Assembly: GCA_002362105.1 (NCBI GenBank)
Contig: DETD01000018.1
Span: 1-64,000, forward strand
Length of the DNA stretch: 64,000 bases
From: Bacteroidales bacterium UBA3297
GTDB lineage: Bacteria; Bacteroidota; Bacteroidia; Bacteroidales; Paludibacteraceae
Direction: 5' to 3'
Part shown: positions 42,505 through 52,400 of the stretch, one piece after another
Position numbering within the stretch: the stretch's first letter is position 1
Layout of the letters: the number at the start of each line of letters is the position of its first letter
Program-made: the position numbers and the translations under genes
The notes under the pieces: generated by a model
What the model saw: the letters and a program-made list of their open reading frames with translations, nothing else
Database searches by the model: none
Told to the model about the DNA's origin: nothing

Positions 42505-44427
42505 ATGCCATACTTTTTAAAAAGAATACTATTCACAATACCATTTTTGACGGGATTATCCACACCGTACGGATTTTCCGTCGAAACGATAGAAGTAGAT
42601 TTGACAGACAGCATTCGTCCCGTCTCTCATTGTGCTTCAGGTGCTCTCTATGGCATTACAGAAACGCTACCAGAAGATATCAACGTATTTGTTGCGCCTT
42701 TAAAGCCGCACGTATATTGCTTACCACCATCAGGTAAAGACGGCAACCAACATAACTTTGGCGATGGGTTTGTTGTGGCAGAACGACTGAGAGGAACCGA
42801 TGCAAAAGTGCAGTTTTTGATGGCCGACTTACTACCCTACTGGCCCTACCAGTGGCCAGGACAAAAAAAATGGCTGGCTATGGTAGAAGATGTGCTGAAA
42901 AAGCATAAGGATTCGGGATTAGACAACATTCACAGTTATGTGATTTGGAACGAAGTCAACGAAACCTGGCAAGATAGCAATGGCGATTTTAACACAGTAT
43001 TGTGGAAACCAACTTACGACCTTATCCGCAAATACTTCCCCGACATTAAAATCGTTGGACCGGCCACTTCATTTTACAGCAGAGACCTCTTCAAAGAATT
43101 CTTTAACTTCTGCATAGAAAACAACTGCATGCCCGACCTTGTATGTTGGCACCAATGGGGAAGTGAGAGTTTTGCAGCGGCAGCCGAAGACTACCGCGAA
43201 TTAACGAAAGAACTAGGTATGCCGAATCTGCCGTTGTGCATCAACGAATACAGCGCAGGCTTCAACGACAATCAAAGAAAGCTAGAAGGTTGTCCAGGTT
43301 ACAGCGTTCCCTTCATTGCGAAATTTGAACGCAACAACGTAGAAAGCGCAACCATATCGTGGTGGTTTACGGGTCTACCTGGCCGACTAGGCAGTTTGCT
43401 GACTGCCGACAACGAACCTGGCGGAGGATGGTGGCTCTATAAATGGTATGGCGACATGACCGGCTATATGGCTATGGTAACCCCACCAAACGATTACAGC
43501 GATGGTTTAGACGGGTTTGCTGCCGTAAACAGGAAACACAACTATGCCAGCATTGTTGTAGGTGGCAACTACAAAGGCGACGCAGAGGTTTACTTTTCGA
43601 AATGGCCTAATTTTCTGAATGGTAAAATAAAGGTGACGGTTGAACGGGTTACATGGGAAGACAAAGACCTGCCAGTAACCAGCACCCAACTAATTTCGGA
43701 GGAAGTGATGGACATTTACGGACCAGACTTCACCTTGCCAATTCTGATTGAAAATCCTCTGTATGCCTACCGCATTCAATTCTCTGCCGTAGACATTCCA
43801 CAGACTACGTTCAATGGCATTGCTGCCACTATTCCAGGCATAATAGAAGCGGAAAATTACGATGTTGGTGGAGAGGGGTTCTCTTATCACGACAATGAGG
43901 ATGAGAACAGAGGCAGCGAATATCGCGACGACTGCGTAGACATCGTTAAGTCGGACGACGGTTATGCATTGGGCTATACAGAATTCGGCGAATGGACCGA
44001 ATACACTGTAAATGTCCAAGAATCTTCTCTTTACGATATCACGGCAAAAGTCTCAAACGGGGGCGATCTCGACGGATTCCGCCTATATATTGATGATGAA
44101 GAAGTCACCAATGACTATGTCATCCCTAAAACAGGAGACAACTGGACGGTTTACCAAGAGTTGCCAATTGCCACGGCTGCAATTGATAAAGGAACGCACT
44201 TAGTGAGAATCGTCATCAACGGTAGTTATGTGAATATCGACTGGTTGAAATTTGAAAAGAAAAAAGAGAGCAGCGCTCCTGTTGTTTACAACGACATTAA
44301 GACGATAAAGGACGCCCGTTTCTACGATTTAGAAGGAAGAAAAGTTAAAGCGAACAAGCTTAAAACCGGCAAAGTCTACATCGCAGTTATTCCAAACAAA
44401 GGTGAACTAAAATTCATTTTGAAATAA
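42505..44427 (+). CDS. Secreted clan GH-A glycoside hydrolase with CBM6 and T9SS-type tail
   Basis: I start at the ATG at 42505 (MPYFLKRILFTIPFL), giving 640 residues with a signal peptide. The catalytic barrel (about 35-330) has VIWNEVNE, with E150 as likely acid/base, and CINEYSAGF, with E248 as likely nucleophile, the clan GH-A pattern; the family resembles GH39-type enzymes but I cannot fix it. A beta-sandwich follows. A CBM6 (about 445-590) starts IPGIIEAENYDVGGEG and ends VNIDWLKFE. The last 45 residues (ARFYDLEGRKVKANKLKTGK) resemble a short T9SS sorting domain. It probably attacks a plant polysaccharide at the cell surface. Confidence 0.88.
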   Translation: MPYFLKRILFTIPFLTGLSTPYGFSVETIEVDLTDSIRPVSHCASGALYGITETLPEDINVFVAPLKPHVYCLPPSGKDGNQHNFGDGFVVAERLRGTDAKVQFLMADLLPYWPYQWPGQKKWLAMVEDVLKKHKDSGLDNIHSYVIWNEVNETWQDSNGDFNTVLWKPTYDLIRKYFPDIKIVGPATSFYSRDLFKEFFNFCIENNCMPDLVCWHQWGSESFAAAAEDYRELTKELGMPNLPLCINEYSAGFNDNQRKLEGCPGYSVPFIAKFERNNVESATISWWFTGLPGRLGSLLTADNEPGGGWWLYKWYGDMTGYMAMVTPPNDYSDGLDGFAAVNRKHNYASIVVGGNYKGDAEVYFSKWPNFLNGKIKVTVERVTWEDKDLPVTSTQLISEEVMDIYGPDFTLPILIENPLYAYRIQFSAVDIPQTTFNGIAATIPGIIEAENYDVGGEGFSYHDNEDENRGSEYRDDCVDIVKSDDGYALGYTEFGEWTEYTVNVQESSLYDITAKVSNGGDLDGFRLYIDDEEVTNDYVIPKTGDNWTVYQELPIATAAIDKGTHLVRIVINGSYVNIDWLKFEKKKESSAPVVYNDIKTIKDARFYDLEGRKVKANKLKTGKVYIAVIPNKGELKFILK

Positions 44428-44452
44428 CAACAGAATTCACAGAAATAAAGCA

Positions 44453-44497
44453 GAGGTGTCTCATAATGGAAACATTATGTTACACCTCTATTTTTTT
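44453..44497 (+). terminator. Terminator of the GH-A gene
   Basis: GAGGTGT pairs with ACACCTC and CATAATG with CATTATG inside (44453-44488), followed by a T run. Confidence 0.88.
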
Positions 44498-44499
44498 GC

Positions 44500-44507
44500 T
44501 ATTTTTG
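44500..44507 (+). promoter_or_regulatory. -7 box of the following small gene
   Basis: TATTTTTG fits TAnnTTTG and lies 22 bases before the ATG at 44530, directly after the preceding terminator. Confidence 0.5.
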
Positions 44508-44529
44508 TAAAAAAGACATTTAGCACAAA

Positions 44530-44811
44530 ATGAAGATAGACATTAACGGATGCGTTGATAGCGACTTACACGCCATCTGCATTAGGAAAGGAGACAAATT
44601 TTTAAGTGTTCAAGCAGAAAAATGCATTTGGGACGCAGACATCGAGCTCTGCGCCTGCTTCCTCTCAGAGAAGAAGGCTCTAGCTTGCATGGAAGAATTG
44701 AGAGCAGAAATGGGCATGGACGAAGCGGACCTCATTTGGACCGACACCCGTTTCAGCATCTACCACGACTTGGCGGCACTGCGCAAATTTGAGGAAGACA
44801 TGAACAAATAA
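44530..44811 (+). CDS. Small uncharacterised cytoplasmic protein
   Basis: The 93-residue protein is not recognised. It has no signal or membrane segment. An N-terminal strand-rich half (MKIDINGCVDSDLHAICIRK, WDADIELCACF) is followed by a helical half (KKALACMEELRAEMGMDEADL). Four cysteines do not form a clear metal site. It has its own promoter and converges on the next gene with 2 bases between stops, so it is probably a real gene. Confidence 0.65.
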   Translation: MKIDINGCVDSDLHAICIRKGDKFLSVQAEKCIWDADIELCACFLSEKKALACMEELRAEMGMDEADLIWTDTRFSIYHDLAALRKFEEDMNK

Positions 44812-44813
44812 AC

Positions 44814-45095
44814 TTATTTGTTGTCGGGAGGGAGACGGTAGGCATCCTCTCCTGGGTCGTCATCGTCGAAATCCTCCCCCATCTCTTTAGCGGCATCTTC
44901 CATCTGATGTTTTTCCCGGAGTTTCTCCATCCGACCATATATAAGGTAAAGCAGTACAATAATAACAGCCATCACCCCCCAAGTGAGCAAAAGGTCATTA
45001 AGGCGGGCACCCTTCTCTATGTATTGATACAGAGGCATACCCAGACCATAGATGGCCAAAGCAGCCAACACAACAACATGTTTTTTTGCTTTCAT
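44814..45095 (-). CDS. Small membrane protein, two helices, acidic tail
   Basis: The 93-residue protein has two hydrophobic segments (about 7-24 and 34-53) and a cytoplasmic tail with DAAKEMGEDFDDDDPGEDAY, very acidic. I do not recognise the family. It converges with the preceding small gene and diverges from the J-domain membrane protein gene at 45159, with 63 bases between the two starts. Confidence 0.7.
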   Translation of the reverse strand: MKAKKHVVVLAALAIYGLGMPLYQYIEKGARLNDLLLTWGVMAVIIVLLYLIYGRMEKLREKHQMEDAAKEMGEDFDDDDPGEDAYRLPPDNK

Positions 45096-45158
45096 AATCT
45101 ACATTTTGGAACACAAATATACGTCAATTAAGAGGCAAAGACAAGCAATACTCACAAA

Positions 45159-46127
45159 ATGAAAGACCTACTCTTAAGTCTGAAATACTATTATATCTCC
45201 ATCATCATCATACTTGTAGTATTCGTTACAATAATGTTAACGGCAGCCACTTTTTTTTGCACCGTTTTTCTAATAGCAGGTAGTTTTGACATATTACCTA
45301 CTATACTCACGGCTTGCACATTAGTCTTCTGCGGAAAATTCATATTCAGCAGGGGCTTATTGGGCCACCTCAGCAAAAGGCAAGGAGAAATCGGTTATGA
45401 GAAGGTTCTGAAAACGACCTTTGAAGAAAGCTACTGCATCGTGAAAAAGTTTGCAGGTTTCAACGAAACTGAGAAAGCGTCGCAACTTGATTTTTTGGAA
45501 GAGAACTACATTTTCTTGTCAACCTATAGAAAAGAAATATACACAAACGAAAAGGGAAAGACGATTGTTCACCTTTACTTTGGCGAAGGAATGGACTATG
45601 AAAAGGAGATAGCCAAGTCTCTGAAAAGAGAATACTGCACCCGTCTTCGCCTTTACTGGCAGATTCGCAGACCTAGCGGAGAGGCTCTTGCAATACAAAG
45701 AATTAGGGGATGGCGACAGAACGAGAAACAGAGTTTCACCACGCTGCTCTTCAACCTATGCGTTATGGACGATGGCATAAAAGACGACGAGTGGAACGCG
45801 CTCCAGCTTTTTATGAGACAGATTAAGTTAGCGCCAAAAATCGTCAACGCGCTCAACGAGTCGTGGAGCCCGCTCCGTTCAAGAGCCTACGAACAACAGC
45901 AGCGCCAAAACCAGCAAGCCACAAGCACCGCCACTCCTAACGAGAAACTTTACAACGCGCTTGGACTGACCTCATCGGCAAGCATAGAAGACGTGCGGAG
46001 AGCCTACCACAAACTAGCACTCGAATACCATCCAGACCTTGCAAAAAACACAGAAAGGAAGAATGCCTGCGAACACAAAATGGCAGAAATCAACGAAGCC
46101 TACAGAAAGATAACGGCATTAAAATGA
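45159..46127 (+). CDS. Membrane-anchored J-domain protein with TerB-like middle
   Basis: The 322-residue protein has two N-terminal membrane helices (about 12-38 and 43-65). The middle part (about 190-245) with FTTLLFNLCVMDDGIKDDEW resembles TerB/DjlA-type helical domains. A Gln-rich linker (about 250-268) leads to a C-terminal J domain (about 270-322) with DVRRAYHKLALEYHPDLAKN, which includes the HPD tripeptide that stimulates DnaK ATPase. The J domain should face the cytoplasm. The order TM-TerB-J recalls DjlA of proteobacteria, so a membrane-directed DnaK partner is likely. Confidence 0.85.
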   Translation: MKDLLLSLKYYYISIIIILVVFVTIMLTAATFFCTVFLIAGSFDILPTILTACTLVFCGKFIFSRGLLGHLSKRQGEIGYEKVLKTTFEESYCIVKKFAGFNETEKASQLDFLEENYIFLSTYRKEIYTNEKGKTIVHLYFGEGMDYEKEIAKSLKREYCTRLRLYWQIRRPSGEALAIQRIRGWRQNEKQSFTTLLFNLCVMDDGIKDDEWNALQLFMRQIKLAPKIVNALNESWSPLRSRAYEQQQRQNQQATSTATPNEKLYNALGLTSSASIEDVRRAYHKLALEYHPDLAKNTERKNACEHKMAEINEAYRKITALK

Positions 46128-46158
46128 AGTGTAAACAAGATTATAGAATGAAAATATG

Positions 46159-46166
46159 TACCTTTG
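46159..46166 (+). promoter_or_regulatory. -7 box of queD
   Basis: TACCTTTG matches TAnnTTTG, 21 bases before the ATG at 46188. Confidence 0.55.
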
Positions 46167-46187
46167 TAGGAAGAAAAGCAATTATCT

Positions 46188-46523
46188 ATGTACAAAATTA
46201 AGAAAACAATAGAAATATCGGCAGCACACCAGTTGAAAACCACCTATGCGACCCCTTGCAACCGTCTGCATGGCCACAACTGGCTGATAACCGTCCACTG
46301 TCAGGCAAAAGAACTGAACGAGAACGGTATGGTGATTGACTTTTCTGAGGTGAAGCGTATCGTCAAAGACAAAATGGACCACCAGAACCTAAACGAAGTC
46401 TTCGACTTTAACCCTACCGCCGAAAATATCGCCCGTTGGGTCTGCGACCAACTACCAGGCTGCTACAAAGTAGAGGTAGTGGAAAGCACCAACAACACGG
46501 CCATCTACGAAAAAGACATATAA
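46188..46523 (+). CDS. queD: 6-carboxytetrahydropterin synthase (QueD) / PTPS-family protein
   Basis: The 111-residue protein shows the zinc histidines of the family: H14 in SAAHQL and H29 and H31 in CNRLHGHNW, with C24 nearby as the catalytic Cys. DFSEVKRIVKDKMDHQNLN supplies the catalytic Asp/His region, and PTAENIARWV with VESTNNTAIYE completes the fold. It makes 6-carboxy-tetrahydropterin, the first queuosine-specific step after GTP cyclohydrolase. Other queuosine genes are not in the window, so the closely related PTPS activity cannot be excluded. Confidence 0.9.
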   Translation: MYKIKKTIEISAAHQLKTTYATPCNRLHGHNWLITVHCQAKELNENGMVIDFSEVKRIVKDKMDHQNLNEVFDFNPTAENIARWVCDQLPGCYKVEVVESTNNTAIYEKDI

Positions 46524-46584
46524 GAAAAATACGACAAGAAAAGGTTTTCTCTCTTCCTTTTCAGGAAAAAACACATGTGATAAA

Positions 46585-48915
46585 ATGAATACAAAAGTTC
46601 GCTTTTTACTATTACTTCTCGCCCTATTTAACGTTAGCACGACATTCAGCCAGACCAATGAAGGAGGTTTCCCTTTAGAAGACACCCAAAGCGGTTTAAA
46701 AGGGAGAAGCGCAATACCAACCATAGTAATGCCTAAAACCGACTTTAAGGCAGACAACAAAAAAAGAGGACCGTTGTGCGGCAACATTTTCGCCCACAAA
46801 TTTGCAGTAGATATCAATCTTAAAGAAAAAGGTCTGCACTCTAAGTCTGGCGACTTTAATATTTGGCGACTTGGATTAAAGTCTGAAAACGCCTATTCGC
46901 TGAACATAATACTAAAAGACTTCAAAGTTCCAACAGGAGCGCGCCTGTTCCTCTACAGTCCAAACCAAGAACAAATAAAGGGCGCCTACACAAAGGCAAA
47001 CAACACCCCCTACAATTTTGCAATAAGCCCCATCGACGGAGACGAGATTATAGTTGCATACGAAGAGCCCGTCAACCCCGATTTCAAGGCCGACCTCGTC
47101 ATTAAGCGCGTAAACCACGACTTTAAAGGCCTAAAAACGCTACCTTCATTCGGTTCCAGCGAAAGCTGCCATATTGAGGCCGCAAACGATACTGTGCACC
47201 TGACAAAAAAAAGTGCATGCGAACTAATAATCGATGGCGCTGTATATTGTTCGGGAAACCTTATCAACAACACAAACAACGACGCAAACCCCTACATCGT
47301 CACATCCAGCCACTGTTTCTGGGACACTTACGAAACAATGGAAAAAGGACAGTATGTTGAGAAATACGTGTTAGACACCAATTACGTACACACGACCATC
47401 GCCTTTTTCAACTACGAGGCGCCAAGCGAAGCCTGGCCCATAGAAGGTTCAAGGGAAATGAGTCTGAGTGGAGCACGAACAATAGCCACCCGTAAGACGA
47501 GAGATATGATGCTGATACAGCTGAACGACATCCCGCCAGTAGACTTTCGCCCCTACTATGCCGGGTGGAGTCGCGAGTCTGTCATTTCTGGCCCTGTATA
47601 CACATTCCACCACCCTTACGGTGATGTAAAAAAAATATCAAGAGACGAAGCCACACCTTCCACCAGATCGTTCGACAACACCAATCTGTTTGCCGCAAAC
47701 TCACATTGGCGCATCTACCGATGGGACGACGGTATGACCGAAGGAGGCTCTAGCGGAGCCGCACTTTTCGACAACGAAAACCATATAGTGGGTTGCCTTA
47801 CCGGTGGCGATACCGAGGCTAGCTGCAACAAGCCTGGCGACGACTACTTCTGGCAGTTCCATAAAGTATGGAACGACAGCATCTACAGAAAAAATTTGGG
47901 GCTTTGGCTAGACCCTATAAACAGCGGCGTAAGCGTACTCGACGGACTGGAGCCTTACAAATATCCATGCAAACGCATCTCACACCGCGGGTATAACGAA
48001 GTACCTGCCGTTCCAGAAATTGAGAGCAACAAATATTACGCTGTCGGCACGAACAACAAAGGCATTACCGAATATGCAGAAAGATACGACATCAACAACG
48101 AGGGAACCCTCTATGGCGTTTACTTTTTCCCTGTCGTAGCACAATACAGCAGTAAACGCCCTATTTACCTCCGCATATACAAAGGTTTCAATAAGCCCGA
48201 CAGTTTGATCTACGAGCAACAAATCCGCATCCAAACAAAACAATATAACACCTATAACGACAAATTCATCACCGAAGACACTCCACAATGGGGAGGTATG
48301 GAGAACTATATAAGGTTGAAAACACCGCTCAAAATAGATTCCACCATATTCGTCTCTATAACAGTACCAGGAACCGGGCTGACAGGCAGCACGTCCCCAT
48401 TTGCCCTTTACTACAGCGAACCAAAGGCAAACGACAAAAGCAACACCGCCTACTTTCTGAATTCGAGCAAGAAATGGGTTCCATTTACAGAGCATCCGAC
48501 ACTGGCATCACCAACATCCCTTATGATAGACTTAGTAGTGAGAGAAGGTTGGGATCACAGCGACGACCTGAATCCTATAATGCCAGTAGAACCTCCTATC
48601 GATTCTACAATGTTCGACAACCATTTACGGCTCTTCCCTACTGTCACAACTGGCGAGTTGAACATCGACATTCCTAAAGGCGACCGCCTTTACCAAATAC
48701 AAGTGGTTGACATGAACGGACACACTCTCTTTATAAAAGACGGACTTAACGAGACATCGAGCTATAACTTTAACGTGTCCGACGTCTGCAAACAGAACAA
48801 TATCTACTGCGTTATAGCCAAGTTTAAATATGCAAAATACAAAACATTCCGCTTCATAAAATGGGAAAAAAAGTCGTCATTCGCAAGCAGATCCGCGATG
48901 CAATACACGAAATGA
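46585..48915 (+). CDS. Secreted trypsin-like serine endopeptidase with T9SS tail
   Basis: The 776-residue protein has a signal peptide (to about residue 22), a propeptide-like N-terminal domain (about 60-190) and a chymotrypsin-fold domain. Its catalytic triad is H243 in TSSHCF, D307 in TRDMMLIQL and S390 in GGSSGAALF; the layout resembles lysyl endopeptidases. A beta-sandwich region (about 470-660) follows. The end (about 690-776), LFPTVTTGELNID and YQIQVVDMNGHTLF, is a T9SS C-terminal domain. The coding end overlaps the folate cyclo-ligase gene by 55 bases, so the last 18 residues (from about 759) lie in another gene's start and extend past the usual sorting-domain end. Confidence 0.92.
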   Translation: MNTKVRFLLLLLALFNVSTTFSQTNEGGFPLEDTQSGLKGRSAIPTIVMPKTDFKADNKKRGPLCGNIFAHKFAVDINLKEKGLHSKSGDFNIWRLGLKSENAYSLNIILKDFKVPTGARLFLYSPNQEQIKGAYTKANNTPYNFAISPIDGDEIIVAYEEPVNPDFKADLVIKRVNHDFKGLKTLPSFGSSESCHIEAANDTVHLTKKSACELIIDGAVYCSGNLINNTNNDANPYIVTSSHCFWDTYETMEKGQYVEKYVLDTNYVHTTIAFFNYEAPSEAWPIEGSREMSLSGARTIATRKTRDMMLIQLNDIPPVDFRPYYAGWSRESVISGPVYTFHHPYGDVKKISRDEATPSTRSFDNTNLFAANSHWRIYRWDDGMTEGGSSGAALFDNENHIVGCLTGGDTEASCNKPGDDYFWQFHKVWNDSIYRKNLGLWLDPINSGVSVLDGLEPYKYPCKRISHRGYNEVPAVPEIESNKYYAVGTNNKGITEYAERYDINNEGTLYGVYFFPVVAQYSSKRPIYLRIYKGFNKPDSLIYEQQIRIQTKQYNTYNDKFITEDTPQWGGMENYIRLKTPLKIDSTIFVSITVPGTGLTGSTSPFALYYSEPKANDKSNTAYFLNSSKKWVPFTEHPTLASPTSLMIDLVVREGWDHSDDLNPIMPVEPPIDSTMFDNHLRLFPTVTTGELNIDIPKGDRLYQIQVVDMNGHTLFIKDGLNETSSYNFNVSDVCKQNNIYCVIAKFKYAKYKTFRFIKWEKKSSFASRSAMQYTK

Positions 48916-49397
48916 GTAACGAGCAATGCGACAACGAATGCAGAAGTATATGGCAACAGATAACAGAAGACCCTGCATTCAAACGCGCAAACACCGTTTT
49001 GCTCTATTGGTCGCTCAATAACGAAGTCTCAACCCACCAGTTCATTGAAGAATGGAGCCAGCAGAAAACCATCCTTCTGCCCGTGGTTAATGGCGACGAC
49101 CTCGATTTGAAAGTGTTTGAACGCACCTCCCTAATGAAAACAGGCGCTTACGGCATACTCGAGCCACAAGGAACGCTATGGACAGACTACGATGCCATTG
49201 ACCTATGCATCGTTCCCGGAGTTGCCTTTGACAAAGAAGGTAACCGTATGGGGCACGGCAAAGGCTACTACGACCGGTTGCTTTGCAAGATAAAAGGTGC
49301 AAAATACGGAATATGCTATAGTACACAATTGGTGGAAAGTATACCAACCGACCCCTGGGACGAAAAAATGACAAAAGTTATATACCCCAAAAAGTAA
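48861..49397 (+). CDS. 5-formyltetrahydrofolate cyclo-ligase
   Basis: The 178-residue protein starts MGKKVVIRKQIRDAI (ATP-binding basic start, R-K-x-x-R) and contains PGVAFDKEGNRMGHGKGYYDRLL (given as RMGHGKGYYDR), the phosphate-binding signature of the family. It converts 5-formyl-THF to 5,10-methenyl-THF with ATP. Length is standard. The start lies inside the end of the protease gene (55-base overlap, different frame), so translation may depend on readthrough from that mRNA. Confidence 0.93.
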   Translation: MGKKVVIRKQIRDAIHEMSNEQCDNECRSIWQQITEDPAFKRANTVLLYWSLNNEVSTHQFIEEWSQQKTILLPVVNGDDLDLKVFERTSLMKTGAYGILEPQGTLWTDYDAIDLCIVPGVAFDKEGNRMGHGKGYYDRLLCKIKGAKYGICYSTQLVESIPTDPWDEKMTKVIYPKK

Positions 49398-49436
49398 AAG
49401 AGGATGTGTTAGGCTCTTTTTTAGCTTTGTGTATCT

Positions 49437-52400
49437 TTATTTAGAATACTTTACAAATTTACGGCTACAGCCGTTTTCCACCACCACGTAAACGCCAACC
49501 GGCAACGACGATAAGAAAGAGGCATAACCGGAACAAACCTCATCGGGTGAGAAAGAACGGAGCAGGACGCCCCCTGCCGAATACACCCGTACTCCAGCAT
49601 CGGCCGGCAAGCCGGCATCAACTACAGGTACAGCCGTTATTCCCTGCAACGGCAACCATCCTTCGCCATCTTTATAATAATATGCCGACAGCACACCGCC
49701 CTGTGCGATAGCCTCGGAAAGACTACTGTCTAACAAAATTTCGTAGGTGACATTCGTGTTTCCGTAAACAGCCACAATTTGAGCATCAGATACCAACTGT
49801 TGTCCATTTACATTCACCGTCAAGCGTAATACATCTTCATAGTTTTTTGCTGTAAAATTACTTAACGGCAAACGAGCCAACATACCCTTAACAGAATCTT
49901 TAACTACCTCCATTGGTTCATACAACGACAAATCAGCTCCAAAAGAAGGATTGTCTGGAACCTCAAGCGTCATTTTTCCCTGTTTTACTGCTAATTTCAT
50001 AGCATTGGGAGCATTGTTGTAAACCCTTTCCCAAGCACCATTACCTACCTTAGAGACCAGCGCCAACTCGTAATTGCCCGACGACAAGGTTCCCAGTTTC
50101 AAAGATAAAGTTCTGTAAGCACTTTTTACAGGGAACACTTCAGATGTCAGCACCTTGTTAAGTTTTCCCTGTTTATACAAACCCAGGCCTACCGATACGC
50201 AGCCATTGACATCATAACCAGTCGACTCAGACGTACAGTCTGCCAACAGGAAACGGACGCTAAACTCGTCGGAAGAAGTTAAAGACAGAGAGGTTAGAGA
50301 CGAGTCTCCATTGACAACTAACGGCGCCATCAGCATAAAGGGCTGGTTAGGTAAGTTAACCGTATCGACACTACACGAGGTATAGAAATCGGTCAGCATA
50401 CCCTGGCCATACGGGAAGCACATATCCGTATTACCAGGCGCTGTTCCCGAATACTTTACGACATCGATGTTGAGATATTTATCACCCTTTCCAGCATCGG
50501 CAAAATTCACATGATATAATTGGTCACCTTTATAGCCATCAACCACAAAGGCACGACGTGTACTATCCTTCCCCAAAATATGGTAAGCGGCATAGTAGAC
50601 CGGACAACCCAGTTGCAAGTTATGGTCTAGCATTTCAATCCAATTGGCGGTAGTATAGAACTTGCGCGAAGCATACTGTACATCGCTCAACCCCAGATTT
50701 TTGTGAAGTCCGTAAACCATACCAGACACACTGTGAATTTCGCTTTTCTTTCCGTATTTAGTACGTATGGCTTTACCAATAAAAGGCATAGCTTCCAACA
50801 CATTTTTTTGTGTGTCTTTTTTATAGTCGAAAACAAAAGTTGTGTCAATGGCAATATCATCATAAGCTATTTCTCCAAACACTTTCGTCGGAGCCTGAAG
50901 TGCAAAAATCATCTGTCCGATAGCTGCGGCATCATAACCAGCAGAACAACGATTTCCATTTAGCCAAGAAGGACAATAAAAATTAATATAGTCCATCATC
51001 CAGTTGGTGACCAACATAGGCGGAACAGAATCGGCAACCACAGAGACGACACCATTCTCGTTAAACCTTATTTTTGTACTATAACGCGCGCCATCGGGGA
51101 ACTCCACAAAACGCCAATCCTCATCAGTGAAGTCACGGTATAACAAACTAACCGTGTAAGTGGTACCTGTTGAGAAATACTTGTAATAATTGTCAATAGG
51201 GACGAAGTCGAACGCCTTGAAAAGTCCATACTCATAAATAGCATTGGCACCTATTATTTGCTCGCCAAAAGCCGACCCCAGCAAAAGGGTGTCTTTCGTT
51301 TTGTCGTTAGCTATCAGCAACGACACCATAGATGACGGATAAACAGGCGGAGCAAAATAGATTCCCTTTGAACAAAAACCAGACGAAGTAGTTGACACCC
51401 CAAGCTGGGTTAGCGTATGGCATTCAACCCGTTTGTTCAAATATGGAGAGAATGTAAGGTCACCATAAGCGAAAACATGGCTACTGCCTTTTTTAAAAAC
51501 GCCAGGCGGCTGTATGCCGATAACGGCCATATTCGATTCATTGAACTGGTCTCCATTCTCAGGATTAATAGCCGAAAGCGAAAAATAGCCGTTACAACTG
51601 CCATACCAACTAAAATTGAAATGGAACGTAGTGTCGGCTGCATTATAACCGTCGCAAACAAAAGCATGGCCATACGAACCTTGGCCCGCATAGAGTACAG
51701 GTCTGGCATTTGCCAACTCGTTATAGATAATGCGGAACCACATATCCGAATCGCTACGTCCGACACAAACCATAGAGGAGTCGTAGTTGAAATAGCGTAC
51801 CAGCGTCTTAGGCACCCTTGACGAATAAGCAGAAGTGTTGTCCACTCCAAATTTAGCATGCACGGCATAGGCACAGTCACGTCCCAATATAGCAGCAGCA
51901 GCCTTTCCCTTCTCTGTGGTCAAATCTGCCAAAGCCTCCCAATCGTAAACTGACCCTTCGAGGCTGTGCTGGAACACGGTATCTTTGCCAGCGAGAGTCG
52001 AAGCATACATTACGGTATCGCGTCCGACAGCCGGATACTGCCAATAGTTCATAATTTGAAACATAGCCAAAGCCACACAACCCACCTTTGTGTTTTTCCC
52101 ATCCACAACGGGGCAAAGGCCGTTGAACGGAATCGTCCCCCATTCGTAGGGCAACAGCACATCGACAGAAGGGAAATCCTTTTCGGTGGACTTTAGTTTT
52201 ATGCCACCAACATCCTTTTGTGGCAAATCTAGCGGCCGAAGTTTGTCGGGATGTGAAATACCATAACTGATTTGCCTTACATAAGTATCTAGCCATTCTT
52301 CAAGAGCCTCTGGCAACGAATCGTTAGCATCGACATAACCATCGGTGTATCCCAACAAAGGTTTCGCACAATCGTCGGCAGAAACAAACGCAAGCCGTCC

